In this document: in pieces, positions 25,549 through 34,713 of the stretch
Layout of the letters: each line of letters starts with the position of its first letter
Numbering within the stretch: position 1 is the stretch's first letter
Assembly (NCBI GenBank): GCA_900542475.1
Contig: UQNO01000011.1
Location: 1 to 55,874, forward strand
Reading direction: 5' to 3'
Origin: an uncultured Bacteroidota bacterium
Lineage (GTDB): Bacteria; Bacteroidota; Bacteroidia; Bacteroidales; F082
DNA length: 55,874 nucleotides
Made by a program: the position numbers and the translations under genes
The notes under the pieces: model-generated
What the model was told of the DNA's origin: nothing
Seen by the model: only the letters and a program-made list of their open reading frames with translations
Database searches by the model: none

Positions 25549-28170
25549 TTATTTGAAGTTATTTTCAAGTATTTTCATTGCTTTATCGATACCGGCAGCG
25601 TTTTTTCCGCCGGCTGTAGCGAGGGTTTTCTGACCGCCGCCACCGCCTTGGATTTCCCTGGCTGCCTCACGTATCAACGCAGCCGCGTCCATTTTATTGT
25701 TATCGACCAAACTTTGCGGCAGCATCACACAGAGAGCAGGTTTGTCTTCAAACACGCCGCCGATAATCGCTATTGCTTCAGTATCAATGTCTTTCAAAGC
25801 CGAAGCGACATTACGCATCTGGTTCATATCGGCATCGAGGCGGGCGACGACGAGTTTATGCACGTTCCATTCCGTGGCGTTGTTGTATGCGTTTTTAGCA
25901 TCCGACACCGCTTGTGCCATCATCATTGACTCAATCTTCTTCTGGAGCATGGTGTTTTGTGCAGAAAGTGTTTCCACAGCCTTCACCACATCGCCTGAAG
26001 ACTTAACGACGCCTTTGATTTTATTCAATGTATCTATTTGATTATCAAGATAATCGATGACAGCTTCACCGGTGATTGCCTCGATACGGCGTATGCCTGC
26101 CGCTATGGCGCTTTCGGTCAAAATCTTGAACGCTCCGATGCGGCCTGTCGAGGCGATGTGCGTACCGCCACAGAGCTCGCATGAGTAGCCTTCGCCGAAG
26201 CTCACCACACGCACTTTGTCGCCGTATTTCTCGCCGAACAAAGCCATCGCGCCCATGTTTCTTGCCTCGTCTATCGGGACATCGACTACGGTATGATTAG
26301 GGAGGTCTTCTCTAATCTTTTGATTGACAATGGCTTCGACTTCTCTAATCTCCTCTTCTGTCATCTTTGCGAAATGGCTGAAGTCGAAACGCAGACGCTC
26401 CTCGTCAACCATTGAGCCTTTCTGCTCCACATGAGTTCCTATGACTTGACGCAATGCTGCGTGCATCAAGTGCGTGGCAGTGTGGTTGGCCTCGATTTTG
26501 AGACGACGCTCTACGTCAACTTTGGCTGTGAACACTGCCTCCGGTCGCTGCGGCAAAACATCTGTGATATGAATGCTCAAGTCGTTCTCTTTCACGGTGT
26601 TGACGACATGAAGAGTCTCGTTGTCAGACAGCAGCACGCCTTTGTCGCCGACCTGACCGCCCATCTCGGCGTAGAACGGAGTTTTGTCGAGGACTATTTC
26701 AAAATGTTTCTTTCCTTTCGCGACGACTTCTCTGAATTTCAATATCTTGGCTTCGCACTCCATTTCTGTGTAACCGACGAAGGCGGTAGGCTTGTCTTCA
26801 TGAACCAACTCCACCCAGTCGCCCGACATCTTTTCGGCAGCTTTGCGCGAGCGGTCTTTCTGTTCTTTAAGATTATTGTTGAAGCCGTCCATATCGACTT
26901 CAAGGCCTTTTTCTTCCGCCATCAGATTTGTCAAGTCCACGGGAAAACCGTATGTGTCGAACAGTTCGAAAGCGAAGGTTCCATCGATAAGTTTGGCGTC
27001 ATTATTTTGCTCGACATAATTTTCAAAGCGTTTGATTCCCAATGACAAGGTGCGCAAGAACGATGTCTCTTCCTCATAAATAACCTTTGACACGAGTGTT
27101 TCCTGGGCTTTGATTTCAGGATATTGTTCACCCATTTCTCTCACAAGGATTGGCAGGAGTTTATACACAAACGGCTCTGTCAATTTCAGGAAGGTATAGC
27201 CATAGCGCACGGCGCGTCGGAGGATGCGGCGAATCACGTAGCCGGCCCCATTATTTGAAGGCAGCTGACCATCGGCTATGGTGAAGCTCACAGCACGCAG
27301 GTGGTCGGCGACGACACGCATCGCGATGTCGCTTTTCTCGTTTTCACCATATTTAACACCTGAAAGTTGAGAAATCTCATTGATAATTGGAGTGAAGACA
27401 TCGGTGTCGTAGTTTGATTTCTTACCTTGCATCACGCGGACAAGACGCTCGAATCCCATACCTGTGTCCACATGTTTCGCCGGAAGGTCAACGAGAGTGC
27501 CGTTAGCGAGGCGATTATACTGCATGAACACGAGGTTCCATATTTCAATCACTTCAGGGTCGTCTTTATTGACAAGGTCGCGACCGTTGATTTTCTCACG
27601 AGCATGGTCGTCACGGATGTCGATATGAATCTCCGAGCACGGTCCGCAGGGGCCGGTCTCGCCCATCTCCCAGAAGTTGTCTTTCTTCGAGCCGTAGATG
27701 ATGACAGACTCATCGACATGTTCTTTCCAAAATTCGTAAGCCTCGTTGTCAGGAGCCATGCCGTCTTTCTCGTCACCGCCAAACACTGTGACATAAAGCC
27801 TGTTTTTATCTATTTTCATCACTTCGGTGAGGAACTCCCAAGCCCAGGCTATGGCTTCTTTCTTGAAATAATCGCCAAACGACCAGTTTCCCATCATCTC
27901 GAACATGGTATGATGATAGGTGTCACGTCCGACTTCTTCGAGGTCGTTATGTTTGCCTGAAACACGCAGACACTTCTGAATATCCGTCACTCTTGGCGCC
28001 TTGCGAGGGTTGTTTCCTAAAAAAACATCCTTGAACTGGTTCATGCCGGCGTTAGTAAACATCAAAGTAGGGTCGTTTTTTACAACTATAGGGGCAGAAG
28101 GAACTACAAGATGTTGTTTCGACTGAAAAAACTCCAAAAAACTCTTACGAATTTCGCTTGCTTTCATCAT
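25549..28170 (-). CDS. alaS: alanyl-tRNA synthetase
   Basis: AlaRS charges tRNA-Ala and edits mischarged Ser/Gly. The class II catalytic domain opens with FLEFFQSKQHLVVPSAPIV and contains GNWSFGDYFKKEAI and VDTGMGFERLVRVMQGK. The editing domain has HTATHLMHAALR and CELCGGTHIASTG, giving the metal-binding His/Cys set. The C-terminal domain ends with GGGGQKTLATAGGKN. At 873 residues it is full length. It starts opposite the M23 peptidase gene across 105 bases holding divergent promoters and is followed by a lipoprotein and a barrel gene. Confidence 0.98.
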   Translation of the reverse strand: MMKASEIRKSFLEFFQSKQHLVVPSAPIVVKNDPTLMFTNAGMNQFKDVFLGNNPRKAPRVTDIQKCLRVSGKHNDLEEVGRDTYHHTMFEMMGNWSFGDYFKKEAIAWAWEFLTEVMKIDKNRLYVTVFGGDEKDGMAPDNEAYEFWKEHVDESVIIYGSKKDNFWEMGETGPCGPCSEIHIDIRDDHAREKINGRDLVNKDDPEVIEIWNLVFMQYNRLANGTLVDLPAKHVDTGMGFERLVRVMQGKKSNYDTDVFTPIINEISQLSGVKYGENEKSDIAMRVVADHLRAVSFTIADGQLPSNNGAGYVIRRILRRAVRYGYTFLKLTEPFVYKLLPILVREMGEQYPEIKAQETLVSKVIYEEETSFLRTLSLGIKRFENYVEQNNDAKLIDGTFAFELFDTYGFPVDLTNLMAEEKGLEVDMDGFNNNLKEQKDRSRKAAEKMSGDWVELVHEDKPTAFVGYTEMECEAKILKFREVVAKGKKHFEIVLDKTPFYAEMGGQVGDKGVLLSDNETLHVVNTVKENDLSIHITDVLPQRPEAVFTAKVDVERRLKIEANHTATHLMHAALRQVIGTHVEQKGSMVDEERLRFDFSHFAKMTEEEIREVEAIVNQKIREDLPNHTVVDVPIDEARNMGAMALFGEKYGDKVRVVSFGEGYSCELCGGTHIASTGRIGAFKILTESAIAAGIRRIEAITGEAVIDYLDNQIDTLNKIKGVVKSSGDVVKAVETLSAQNTMLQKKIESMMMAQAVSDAKNAYNNATEWNVHKLVVARLDADMNQMRNVASALKDIDTEAIAIIGGVFEDKPALCVMLPQSLVDNNKMDAAALIREAAREIQGGGGGQKTLATAGGKNAAGIDKAMKILENNFK

Positions 28171-28194
28171 TAAATCAATTTTCTTTAAAAAAAG

Positions 28195-28227
28195 TTTGCA
28201 AATTTAATAAAAAAATTATTAATTTTG
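28195..28227 (+). promoter_or_regulatory. promoter of the M23 peptidase gene
   Basis: TTTG (28195-28198) and TAATTTTG (28220-28227) are spaced by 21 nt, within the Bacteroidota consensus, with a leader of about 42 nt. It overlaps the opposite-facing alaS box, so the two promoters may compete. Confidence 0.7.
28199..28206 (-). promoter_or_regulatory. -7 box of alaS
   Basis: The minus strand reads TAAATTTG, a match to TAnnTTTG, 28 nt upstream of the alaS ATG. No clear -33 box is seen on this strand. Confidence 0.5.
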
Positions 28228-28275
28228 CACGTTTAAAACGTAATTTTTTTCACTTTAATCTTTTATCGAGACACG

Positions 28276-29247
28276 ATGGCGAGAAAAAAATACACATACA
28301 ATCCACAAACTCTTGATTATGAAGAATATAAGCCTTCAAAATCGAGAAAGGCGAGAGATTTTCTCTTTTTCATCATCCTTGCGGGAATCCTCGGATATTT
28401 TACCATGGCGCTCATCAATCATGTTGTCGGCACGCCCAAAGAGCGCGTACAGGCGCGGGAAATCGAGTTTATGAAGCTTCAATACGACATCATCAACGAC
28501 AAAATCGAGACCATTGACGAGTTGCTTATCGAGATGCAAGACCGCGACGACAACATTTACAGAATGATTTTCGAGGCGGAGCCAATCCCCACATCGGTAC
28601 GAAAGGCCGGTTATGGCGGCACGAACCGCTATGACGCGTTGAACGGCTACGACAATTCTTCCATAGTCAAAGAAACGGCGAAGAAAATCGATGTCATTGA
28701 AAGTCAGCTTAAAGTGCAGTCGAAATCGTTTGACGATGTTTACGCCATGGCGAAAAACAAAGCGAAGATGTTGAGTTGCATTCCAGCAATCATGCCTGTG
28801 AAGGACGTTGACATCTATCGCATATCGTCTCATTTCGGATACAGGACCGACCCGTTTTACAAAGTTCAGAAGCATCATAGCGGCATTGATTTCTCCGGAC
28901 CTATCGGGACGCACATCTACTGCACCGGCGACGGCGTGGTTGAAAAGGTCTCGTTGGGAAGCAACGGATATGGGAACAACATCATAGTAAACCATGGATA
29001 TGGCTATAAGACGCGTTATGCGCATATCAGCAAATCTCACGTCAAAGTAGGGCAAAAGGTGAAACGCGGCGAATATATCGCCGACATGGGAAACAGCGGC
29101 AAATCCACCGCGCCGCATCTACATTACGAGGTTATTAAAAACAGCAAGGCGATAAATCCCATCAATTTCTTCTTTAACGACCTCACACCCGAAGAGTATG
29201 ACAAGATTATCGAATTGTCGGAGAAACCCTCAATGACAATGGATTAA
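28276..29247 (+). CDS. M23 family membrane-anchored peptidase
   Basis: This is a LytM-type peptidoglycan endopeptidase or regulator. A basic N-terminus leads to one membrane helix (about 29-48), a helical, probably coiled-coil region (about 55-165) and a C-terminal M23 domain (about 185-300). The zinc ligands are visible: HHSGID with His201 and Asp205, and HLHYE with His283, plus the second active-site region TRYAHIS. The intact site suggests an active endopeptidase facing the periplasm. The gene lies between alaS and a MerR regulator, an order common in Bacteroidota. Confidence 0.92.
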   Translation: MARKKYTYNPQTLDYEEYKPSKSRKARDFLFFIILAGILGYFTMALINHVVGTPKERVQAREIEFMKLQYDIINDKIETIDELLIEMQDRDDNIYRMIFEAEPIPTSVRKAGYGGTNRYDALNGYDNSSIVKETAKKIDVIESQLKVQSKSFDDVYAMAKNKAKMLSCIPAIMPVKDVDIYRISSHFGYRTDPFYKVQKHHSGIDFSGPIGTHIYCTGDGVVEKVSLGSNGYGNNIIVNHGYGYKTRYAHISKSHVKVGQKVKRGEYIADMGNSGKSTAPHLHYEVIKNSKAINPINFFFNDLTPEEYDKIIELSEKPSMTMD

Positions 29248-29251
29248 CGTC

Positions 29252-29593
29252 ATGGAAGTCAAGAAGTTATATTACAAAATCGGCGAAGTGGCAAAGATGT
29301 TCAACGTCCCCGCCTCCACCATACGCTATTGGGAAAGCGAGTTTAATGTTCTGCGTCCGCGCAAGAGCGCCAAGGGGAACCGTATGTTCACCGAGCGCGA
29401 CATGCGTTATCTTCAGATTATTTACCAGTTGGTAAAGGTCAAGGGCTACACCATTCAAGGCGCCAAAGACGCCATGAAGACGAAGTTCGACAAACTTGAA
29501 GAAAACGCCATGATGATTCGCACTCTCAACGACGCGAGGGCGTTTCTTGTCGATTTGGACAAAAGACTTGCCGAGAAACAGAAAATGCAGTGA
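29252..29593 (+). CDS. MerR family transcriptional regulator
   Basis: A winged helix-turn-helix of the MerR family fills the first 70 residues: YYKIGEVAKMFNVPASTIRYWE, with RPRKSAKGNRMF as the wing. A short helical dimerisation tail follows, with no Cys-rich effector-binding domain. At 113 residues it is a minimal form of the kind found next to M23 peptidases in Bacteroidota. Five bases separate it from the peptidase gene, so the two are co-transcribed. Its targets and signal are unknown. Confidence 0.9.
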   Translation: MEVKKLYYKIGEVAKMFNVPASTIRYWESEFNVLRPRKSAKGNRMFTERDMRYLQIIYQLVKVKGYTIQGAKDAMKTKFDKLEENAMMIRTLNDARAFLVDLDKRLAEKQKMQ

Positions 29594-29623
29594 GACGCGC
29601 TTTTGCGCACATCTGCGACTTTG

Positions 29624-30589
29624 TTAAAACGTTTTATCTTTCATCAAATAATTTGTGACGTAGTCGAAGATACCGTCTTCCAAGATGGTAAAAGGCTTGT
29701 CGTATCCGGCTTTGCGCAGTTTGCTCATGTTTGCCTCGGTGAAATACTGATACTTGTCGCGGATATCGAGAGGTGTATCGATAAACTTGATATTCACAGT
29801 CTTACCCATTGCCTTGAAAGTATTCGATGCCAAGTCGTAAAACGAGCGGGCGTGTCCTGTGCCGAGATTGTAAAGACCGCTCTCCGGACGTTTCTCTATC
29901 AGGAAAAGAATTACCGAGGCTATGTCTTTAACATAAACGAAGTCTCTAAGTTGCTGACCATCGGCGAAATCAGGGCGATGAGAGCGAAACAATTGCACCT
30001 CTCCACGTTCTTCAATCTGATGAAAAGAATGAAGAATCACCGATGCCATGCGGCCTTTATGATATTCATTAGGTCCATATACGTTGAAGAACTTCAAGCC
30101 GGCCCAGAACGGCGGACAGTTTGTTTGCTTCAAAATCCATTTATCGATTTCATTTTTCGAGTGTCCGTAGGGATTGAGCGGCTGTAGTTTTTCGACAAGG
30201 TCATGGCTGTCGTCATATCCAAGTTCTCCATTGCCGTAAGTAGCTGCCGACGAGGCATATACGAGTGGGATTTGATATTCCGCACACAGTGTCCACAGCA
30301 TCTCCGTGTAGTCGATGTTAAGTTCAACGAACACGTTCCAGTCGAACTCCGTGGTGTCGGTACGAGCACCGAGATGAACCACGAAATCGACCTTTTCATG
30401 ATTGTTTTTCAACCATTCATGAAGTTCTTTTCTATCCAAAAGAAGTTCGTGTTTCTTATTGATAAAGTTTCTTTCTTTTTGTTTTTTTGAAAAATCATCC
30501 ACGAGCACGAGGTCGTTTCTACCTTGTTCGTTCAGAGATCCCGCCACCACGCTGGCGATGAATCCTGCCGCGCCTGTTATTACTATCAT
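29624..30589 (-). CDS. hldD: ADP-glyceromanno-heptose 6-epimerase
   Basis: HldD (RfaD) converts ADP-D-glycero-manno-heptose to the L-glycero form for the inner core of lipopolysaccharide. It is an extended short-chain dehydrogenase: GAAGFIAS (6-13) is the NADP loop, SSAATYG (113-119) and YGHSK (Tyr141, Lys145) are catalytic. KFFNVYGPNEYHKGRMAS is specific to this subfamily. At 321 residues it is full length. It lies six bases after rluD at the end of a leftward operon and faces the MerR gene across 30 bases. Confidence 0.95.
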   Translation of the reverse strand: MIVITGAAGFIASVVAGSLNEQGRNDLVLVDDFSKKQKERNFINKKHELLLDRKELHEWLKNNHEKVDFVVHLGARTDTTEFDWNVFVELNIDYTEMLWTLCAEYQIPLVYASSAATYGNGELGYDDSHDLVEKLQPLNPYGHSKNEIDKWILKQTNCPPFWAGLKFFNVYGPNEYHKGRMASVILHSFHQIEERGEVQLFRSHRPDFADGQQLRDFVYVKDIASVILFLIEKRPESGLYNLGTGHARSFYDLASNTFKAMGKTVNIKFIDTPLDIRDKYQYFTEANMSKLRKAGYDKPFTILEDGIFDYVTNYLMKDKTF

Positions 30590-30595
30590 GACATT

Positions 30596-31648
30596 TTAAT
30601 TTTCTTCTGTTCTTATTTTCAAATAATTTCTCCATTTAGCGAGTACTGCCGTCATATCGGGGGGCAGTGCCGAGTCGAAGTGCAGTTCTTTTTTTGTTGT
30701 CGGGTGCACGAAGCCGAGCACTTTTGCGTGCAGGCAGTGTCGAGGCATTTCGTTGAAGCAGTTATCGACAAACTGTCGGTATTTAGAGAATGTGGTGCCT
30801 TTAAGTATTTTGTCGCCGCCATACAGAGCATCGTTGAACAGCGGGTGTCCGGCGTGCTGCATGTGCACTCGTATTTGATGCGTTCTGCCTGTTTCGAGGC
30901 GACATTCCAGCAAGGTCACATAGTTAAAGCGTTCCAGCACTGTATAATGCGTCACTGCTTCTTTCCCTTGGCTGCCGTCAGGATACACTGCCATAGCCAC
31001 GCGGTCGCGTGTCGAGCGTCCGATATTGCCTTCTATCGTGCCCTCGTCTTCAGAGAAGTCGCCCCACACGAGGGCTTGATAGCGGCGTGTTATCGAGTGC
31101 TCGAAAAACTGTGCCGCCAGCACGGTCTGTGCCGTCTCGTTTTTCGCCACTATCATGAGACCTGTCGTATCTTTATCGATGCGGTGCACGAGATAGCCGA
31201 AACCATTATCCACTTTCGAGCCGTTTTCCTTGAAATGATAGGCCAGGGCGTTCAGTAGCGTCCCGTCGAAGTTGCCGTGACCGGGGTGCACCACGAGTCC
31301 CGCCTGCTTATTCACCACGATGACATCATCGTCTTCATAGACCACTTGAAGCGTGATGTTTTCAGGCGTGATGACGATTTCACGGGGCGGGTACGACAGC
31401 ACCACTGTCACCACATCTAACGGCTTCACCTTGTAATTAGATTTCACAGGCTTGTCGTTGACAAGAATACTTCCCGCTTTTGCCGCGTTCTGAACACGGT
31501 TGCGCGAGACATTTTCCAGTCTGTTCTGCAAAAATTTGTCAACGCGAACCAAGGTCTGACCTTTGTCGGCAACAATCCTGAAATGCTCGAAAAGTTCAGT
31601 GTTTTCCTCGTTATTATCGCCAAGAACGCCTACAAAATCCTCCGACAT
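30596..31648 (-). CDS. rluD: RluD-type 23S rRNA pseudouridine synthase
   Basis: The protein has an S4 RNA-binding domain (about 33-90; VRVDKFLQNRLENVSRNRVQ) and a RluA-family catalytic domain. HRIDKDTTGLMIVAKN starts at His155 and holds the catalytic Asp158, with GRTHQIRVHMQHAGHPLFND further on. The family modifies U1911/1915/1917 of 23S rRNA in E. coli; which uridines are modified here is inferred. At 350 residues it has normal length. It follows the T9SS gene by eight bases and precedes hldD by six. Confidence 0.93.
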   Translation of the reverse strand: MSEDFVGVLGDNNEENTELFEHFRIVADKGQTLVRVDKFLQNRLENVSRNRVQNAAKAGSILVNDKPVKSNYKVKPLDVVTVVLSYPPREIVITPENITLQVVYEDDDVIVVNKQAGLVVHPGHGNFDGTLLNALAYHFKENGSKVDNGFGYLVHRIDKDTTGLMIVAKNETAQTVLAAQFFEHSITRRYQALVWGDFSEDEGTIEGNIGRSTRDRVAMAVYPDGSQGKEAVTHYTVLERFNYVTLLECRLETGRTHQIRVHMQHAGHPLFNDALYGGDKILKGTTFSKYRQFVDNCFNEMPRHCLHAKVLGFVHPTTKKELHFDSALPPDMTAVLAKWRNYLKIRTEEN

Positions 31649-31656
31649 GGTTGCAA

Positions 31657-33588
31657 TTATTTGGAAATCATCAACTTGGTGGTTTCAAACGCACCATTTT
31701 CTTTCTTAACACTCAACATATACACTCCATCTTGTAAATCACTGACATTCAATTCATTGCAGTTATACGAATGCTTCACCGTTCTTCCTGTTATGTCGAA
31801 AATGAACACCTCTCTGTATAGCGCATCATTCTCGCCGATGATTCTGACTACATCGTCGGCCGGATTTGGATAAAGAATGATTTTCCCTCCTTCTTGATTG
31901 TCGGGATTTATCATCAAATCAGGATTGCCACCCATTATCGGGCGCAGCATGATAGAACCGGCGAAAGAGCTGTTTTTCCAGCCTTCGCCTACATCATAGA
32001 AATTATATTGACTATTATCATTTGACGAGTCGAATCCGATATTTATTGATTTGGAATAATGCTGTCGGATGCCTACATAGAAAGTCGAGTTCACTTTTAC
32101 AATTTTGTCGAAAGAATAGTCAGAGAACGCGTATATCACAGTGTCGTTCCATTTAGGTCGTTGATTCTCAAGCGAATAAATCTCCTGACCTGGTTTACCG
32201 TTGTTATCTTTCCAAACCACAATATCGAAGAAATTGAAGTTGGCATCGTTGAAGGTACGGTTAAAAAGCATTTGCACGCCTCTCAATGTGTCGAGTGTAG
32301 TGACTTTAAATTTCACCGCGAAATATGTATCACCTGGGACGAGACCGTAGCCGCTTTCAGGAGTACCGTCGTCATAAGCGAAATAATTTCCAAACAGCTG
32401 CCGATGCTCCAAGATGTCGCCTGCCACCTCGCCACCATGTTCGTCAACAATCTCTATTTTATGACGGACAGTGAACGACGCTGTGTCGCCAGGCAAATTG
32501 TATGGATAAATGAAATCACCCATTACGATTGAATCCCTAAACACCCCGATATTTGAATATTGATTGATAATGAACGGATTAGCCTCATAAGAATAAGTCC
32601 AATCAGAATAATCATCTTCAATTTCACAAGAATAGCGCATTTCATGTGCGTTTACGTCCATATTTGTGAGATAAATGTCGAAAATATTGTCAATCTCATT
32701 TATCGGATTTACTTTATAATGCTTATAAGGCATTGATTTATACCGTTTTAATAGTGGTACCGGGTTATTTGTAAAGTTTACGGCAGGATAATAATCGTTA
32801 TTCAAGTTGCGATTTCTATCGAGATAAACATAATCTATATTCCACTGATCCTTATTGCTTCTATCATTAGGATACATAGTGGTTGGCAAGGTTCCGTAGT
32901 TAAAGAAAAGGATATAAAAATCCTCTTTGAAGAAACAGGTGTCGATGATTGGTATCATGACTTTTTTAAAATACTTATTTTCACCACATTCATCAACAAA
33001 CGCCTCAAAGCTCACACCTTCAGAAGCCCATATTTGTTTCCATGCTGTTTTTCTCAAGGTGACATAATTTTGAAGAACAGTGTCAAACACTTCTTCATCG
33101 TAGCCATAGCCGAATTTCAGGACGAGAGAGTCGTTTTTATCGGGGCTGTCACCGAAGCCTCCTGGCTGATAATAGAAGCTGAAATAAAGCGAGTCGGCGG
33201 GTGTAAGTGCGTAGCCGTCAAGACTGTCGAGGCGTATTTTCACTGAGAGGAGCGAGTCGCCTATGAAAGGGTTGCTACTGCCTCGTGCATACACCTTGCC
33301 ATATCTGTCGATGATGTCCAGCGTAGCGGCTTTGAAGCTCACCGGCATTTTAGGGAAGCCGGAGTTCACGAAGACATTGCCTGTTTGCCATTTTGATGCG
33401 TCGGGATAAATGCCGTTGTTTCTGAAATCATCGAAAAAAGGCAGTGTCGCGACGACCTCTTCTCTCGATTGCAGCGGCTCATTTTCCGGCACGCCGCCAC
33501 TGAAGCCGGTAAGATATTCTTGAGCCTTGCCGCTCATCATAAAGAAAGCGGCCGTCAATATCGTTAATATTATCTTTTTATTCATCAT
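31657..33588 (-). CDS. T9SS-exported protein of unknown function
   Basis: A signal peptide (about 1-22, ending GKAQ) precedes a 540-residue beta-rich region without a domain I recognise. It contains VVATLPFFDDFRNNGIYPDASKW-type sequence, resembling the DUF/MAM-like lectin fold found at the start of many Bacteroidota secreted proteins (see LPFFDDF and QWNIDYVYLDRN). The last 80 residues form a type A sorting domain, IILYPNPADDVVRI to TTKLMISK. It overlaps the PASTA gene by 11 bases and leads into rluD, a recurring neighbourhood in the phylum, which hints at an envelope role. Function is otherwise unknown. Confidence 0.85.
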   Translation of the reverse strand: MMNKKIILTILTAAFFMMSGKAQEYLTGFSGGVPENEPLQSREEVVATLPFFDDFRNNGIYPDASKWQTGNVFVNSGFPKMPVSFKAATLDIIDRYGKVYARGSSNPFIGDSLLSVKIRLDSLDGYALTPADSLYFSFYYQPGGFGDSPDKNDSLVLKFGYGYDEEVFDTVLQNYVTLRKTAWKQIWASEGVSFEAFVDECGENKYFKKVMIPIIDTCFFKEDFYILFFNYGTLPTTMYPNDRSNKDQWNIDYVYLDRNRNLNNDYYPAVNFTNNPVPLLKRYKSMPYKHYKVNPINEIDNIFDIYLTNMDVNAHEMRYSCEIEDDYSDWTYSYEANPFIINQYSNIGVFRDSIVMGDFIYPYNLPGDTASFTVRHKIEIVDEHGGEVAGDILEHRQLFGNYFAYDDGTPESGYGLVPGDTYFAVKFKVTTLDTLRGVQMLFNRTFNDANFNFFDIVVWKDNNGKPGQEIYSLENQRPKWNDTVIYAFSDYSFDKIVKVNSTFYVGIRQHYSKSINIGFDSSNDNSQYNFYDVGEGWKNSSFAGSIMLRPIMGGNPDLMINPDNQEGGKIILYPNPADDVVRIIGENDALYREVFIFDITGRTVKHSYNCNELNVSDLQDGVYMLSVKKENGAFETTKLMISK

Positions 33589-34621
33589 AGAAAAAACTTG
33601 TATCTATTTCATAATCAACATCTTCAATATCATCAAAGTCATCAAAGTCAAAAAGCGGTTTTTCAATCTCTTGTCGCCGGTATCTCATCTGCTTGTCAAG
33701 GGCGCGCTTATCCGGATTATACGAAAAGGTTCTGTTTTTCAATATATAATTAAAACTGTCAATCACGTATTTTATGGTGTCGGCGTTATATTTTTTCACT
33801 TTCCATATCTCAACGATAGAGTCTCGACGGAATTTCTCGTACTTATACCAGTCGAAGTCAAAGTTTTTAATTGACCTGTACCATACGTTCACTGTCGAGC
33901 CCAGAGGGACAACCGTCTCAATCGAATATTCCGGTTCCATGCGCGACACATAAAGAGCGTCGGCATCGTCATTATCAACAAATATCTCCATTCCGACATT
34001 CAACGAAGCCATGTTTATCATATTCTTGGCATCTTCAATGCCAACACCGATTAAATCAGGCAGATTCGTTGTTCTGGAGCCGGTTCCGAGTCCCACCACT
34101 ATCGTCACTGCCGAGCCTTTCACCACATCATCGTCAGGCTCGACGACCTTGTCTTTTATCTTTTGTTCGACGACAGCGTTTCTTGCGAAATAATCGACGA
34201 ATTCGAGTTCATCCACTTTCAGCCCTTCCATGTTCAGTCTCACCATGGCTTGACGAAGCGAGAGATTACGAAGATTCGGCATCTTCACTGTTTCCGGCGC
34301 TATATTTGTGCGGACAAGGTACAAATTCCTACCTTGTTTCACATTCTGGCCGGCGGCGGGGTCCTGCTGATACACCGCGCCTTCCGGGAAACCCTTGACA
34401 TAGACGCTGTCAAGAAGAACGAATGCGAACTTATCTTTATATGTCTCCAAAACCTCGTCATAATTCATTCCGACCAGATCCGGAACTTGAAGTTCCTCAC
34501 CATGACGAGTGAATTTATCAAGTTTGTTGAACGTGATTTCAAAAGCCCCGACAATCACTAACAACATGATTATCAAGCTAATATAAAACCACTTGTCTTT
34601 CAAAAAACGAAAAACTTTCAT
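33578..34621 (-). CDS. PASTA domain membrane protein
   Basis: A single N-terminal membrane helix (about 10-28) anchors three PASTA repeats in the periplasm (about 43-110, 113-180 and 183-250). The repeats open with VPDLVGMNYDEVLE, MPNLRNLSLRQAMVRL and LPDLIGVGIEDAKNMI. PASTA repeats bind peptidoglycan fragments, and in Gram-positive bacteria they sit on Ser/Thr kinases and PBPs. Here there is no kinase or transpeptidase domain. The C-terminal 95 residues are charged and end in an Asp-rich stretch (FDFDDFDDIEDVDYEID), probably disordered. The gene is divergent from ddl, which makes the peptidoglycan D-Ala-D-Ala unit, so a cell wall link is likely. Confidence 0.88.
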   Translation of the reverse strand: MKVFRFLKDKWFYISLIIMLLVIVGAFEITFNKLDKFTRHGEELQVPDLVGMNYDEVLETYKDKFAFVLLDSVYVKGFPEGAVYQQDPAAGQNVKQGRNLYLVRTNIAPETVKMPNLRNLSLRQAMVRLNMEGLKVDELEFVDYFARNAVVEQKIKDKVVEPDDDVVKGSAVTIVVGLGTGSRTTNLPDLIGVGIEDAKNMINMASLNVGMEIFVDNDDADALYVSRMEPEYSIETVVPLGSTVNVWYRSIKNFDFDWYKYEKFRRDSIVEIWKVKKYNADTIKYVIDSFNYILKNRTFSYNPDKRALDKQMRYRRQEIEKPLFDFDDFDDIEDVDYEIDTSFFYDE

Positions 34622-34660
34622 TTTTTTTACTTTTTTCGTTTACAATTGAGCTGTTTTTTG

Positions 34661-34668
34661 TAATTTTG
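34661..34668 (+). promoter_or_regulatory. -7 box of ddl
   Basis: TAATTTTG matches the -7 consensus 45 nt upstream of the ddl ATG. TTTA at 34639-34642, 18 nt upstream, is a possible weak -33 box. It faces away from the neighbouring box for the PASTA gene. Confidence 0.45.
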
Positions 34669-34674
34669 AGTTCG

Positions 34675-34682
34675 CAAAGATA
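34675..34682 (-). promoter_or_regulatory. -7 box of the PASTA operon
   Basis: The minus strand reads TATCTTTG 53 nt upstream of the PASTA start. It lies just beyond the ddl box, so the two divergent promoters overlap. No clear -33 element is seen. Confidence 0.45.
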
Positions 34683-34713
34683 ACGAAAAAAATTGGATTT
34701 AAGTTTATTTAAC

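Noticed and set aside
26431..27960. Two plus-strand frames of 204 and 177 codons
   Set aside because: Both are antisense to alaS, which is complete and well conserved.
28336..29118. 260-codon minus-strand frame
   Set aside because: Antisense to the M23 peptidase, whose zinc-site motifs are intact; the antisense product shows no known motif.
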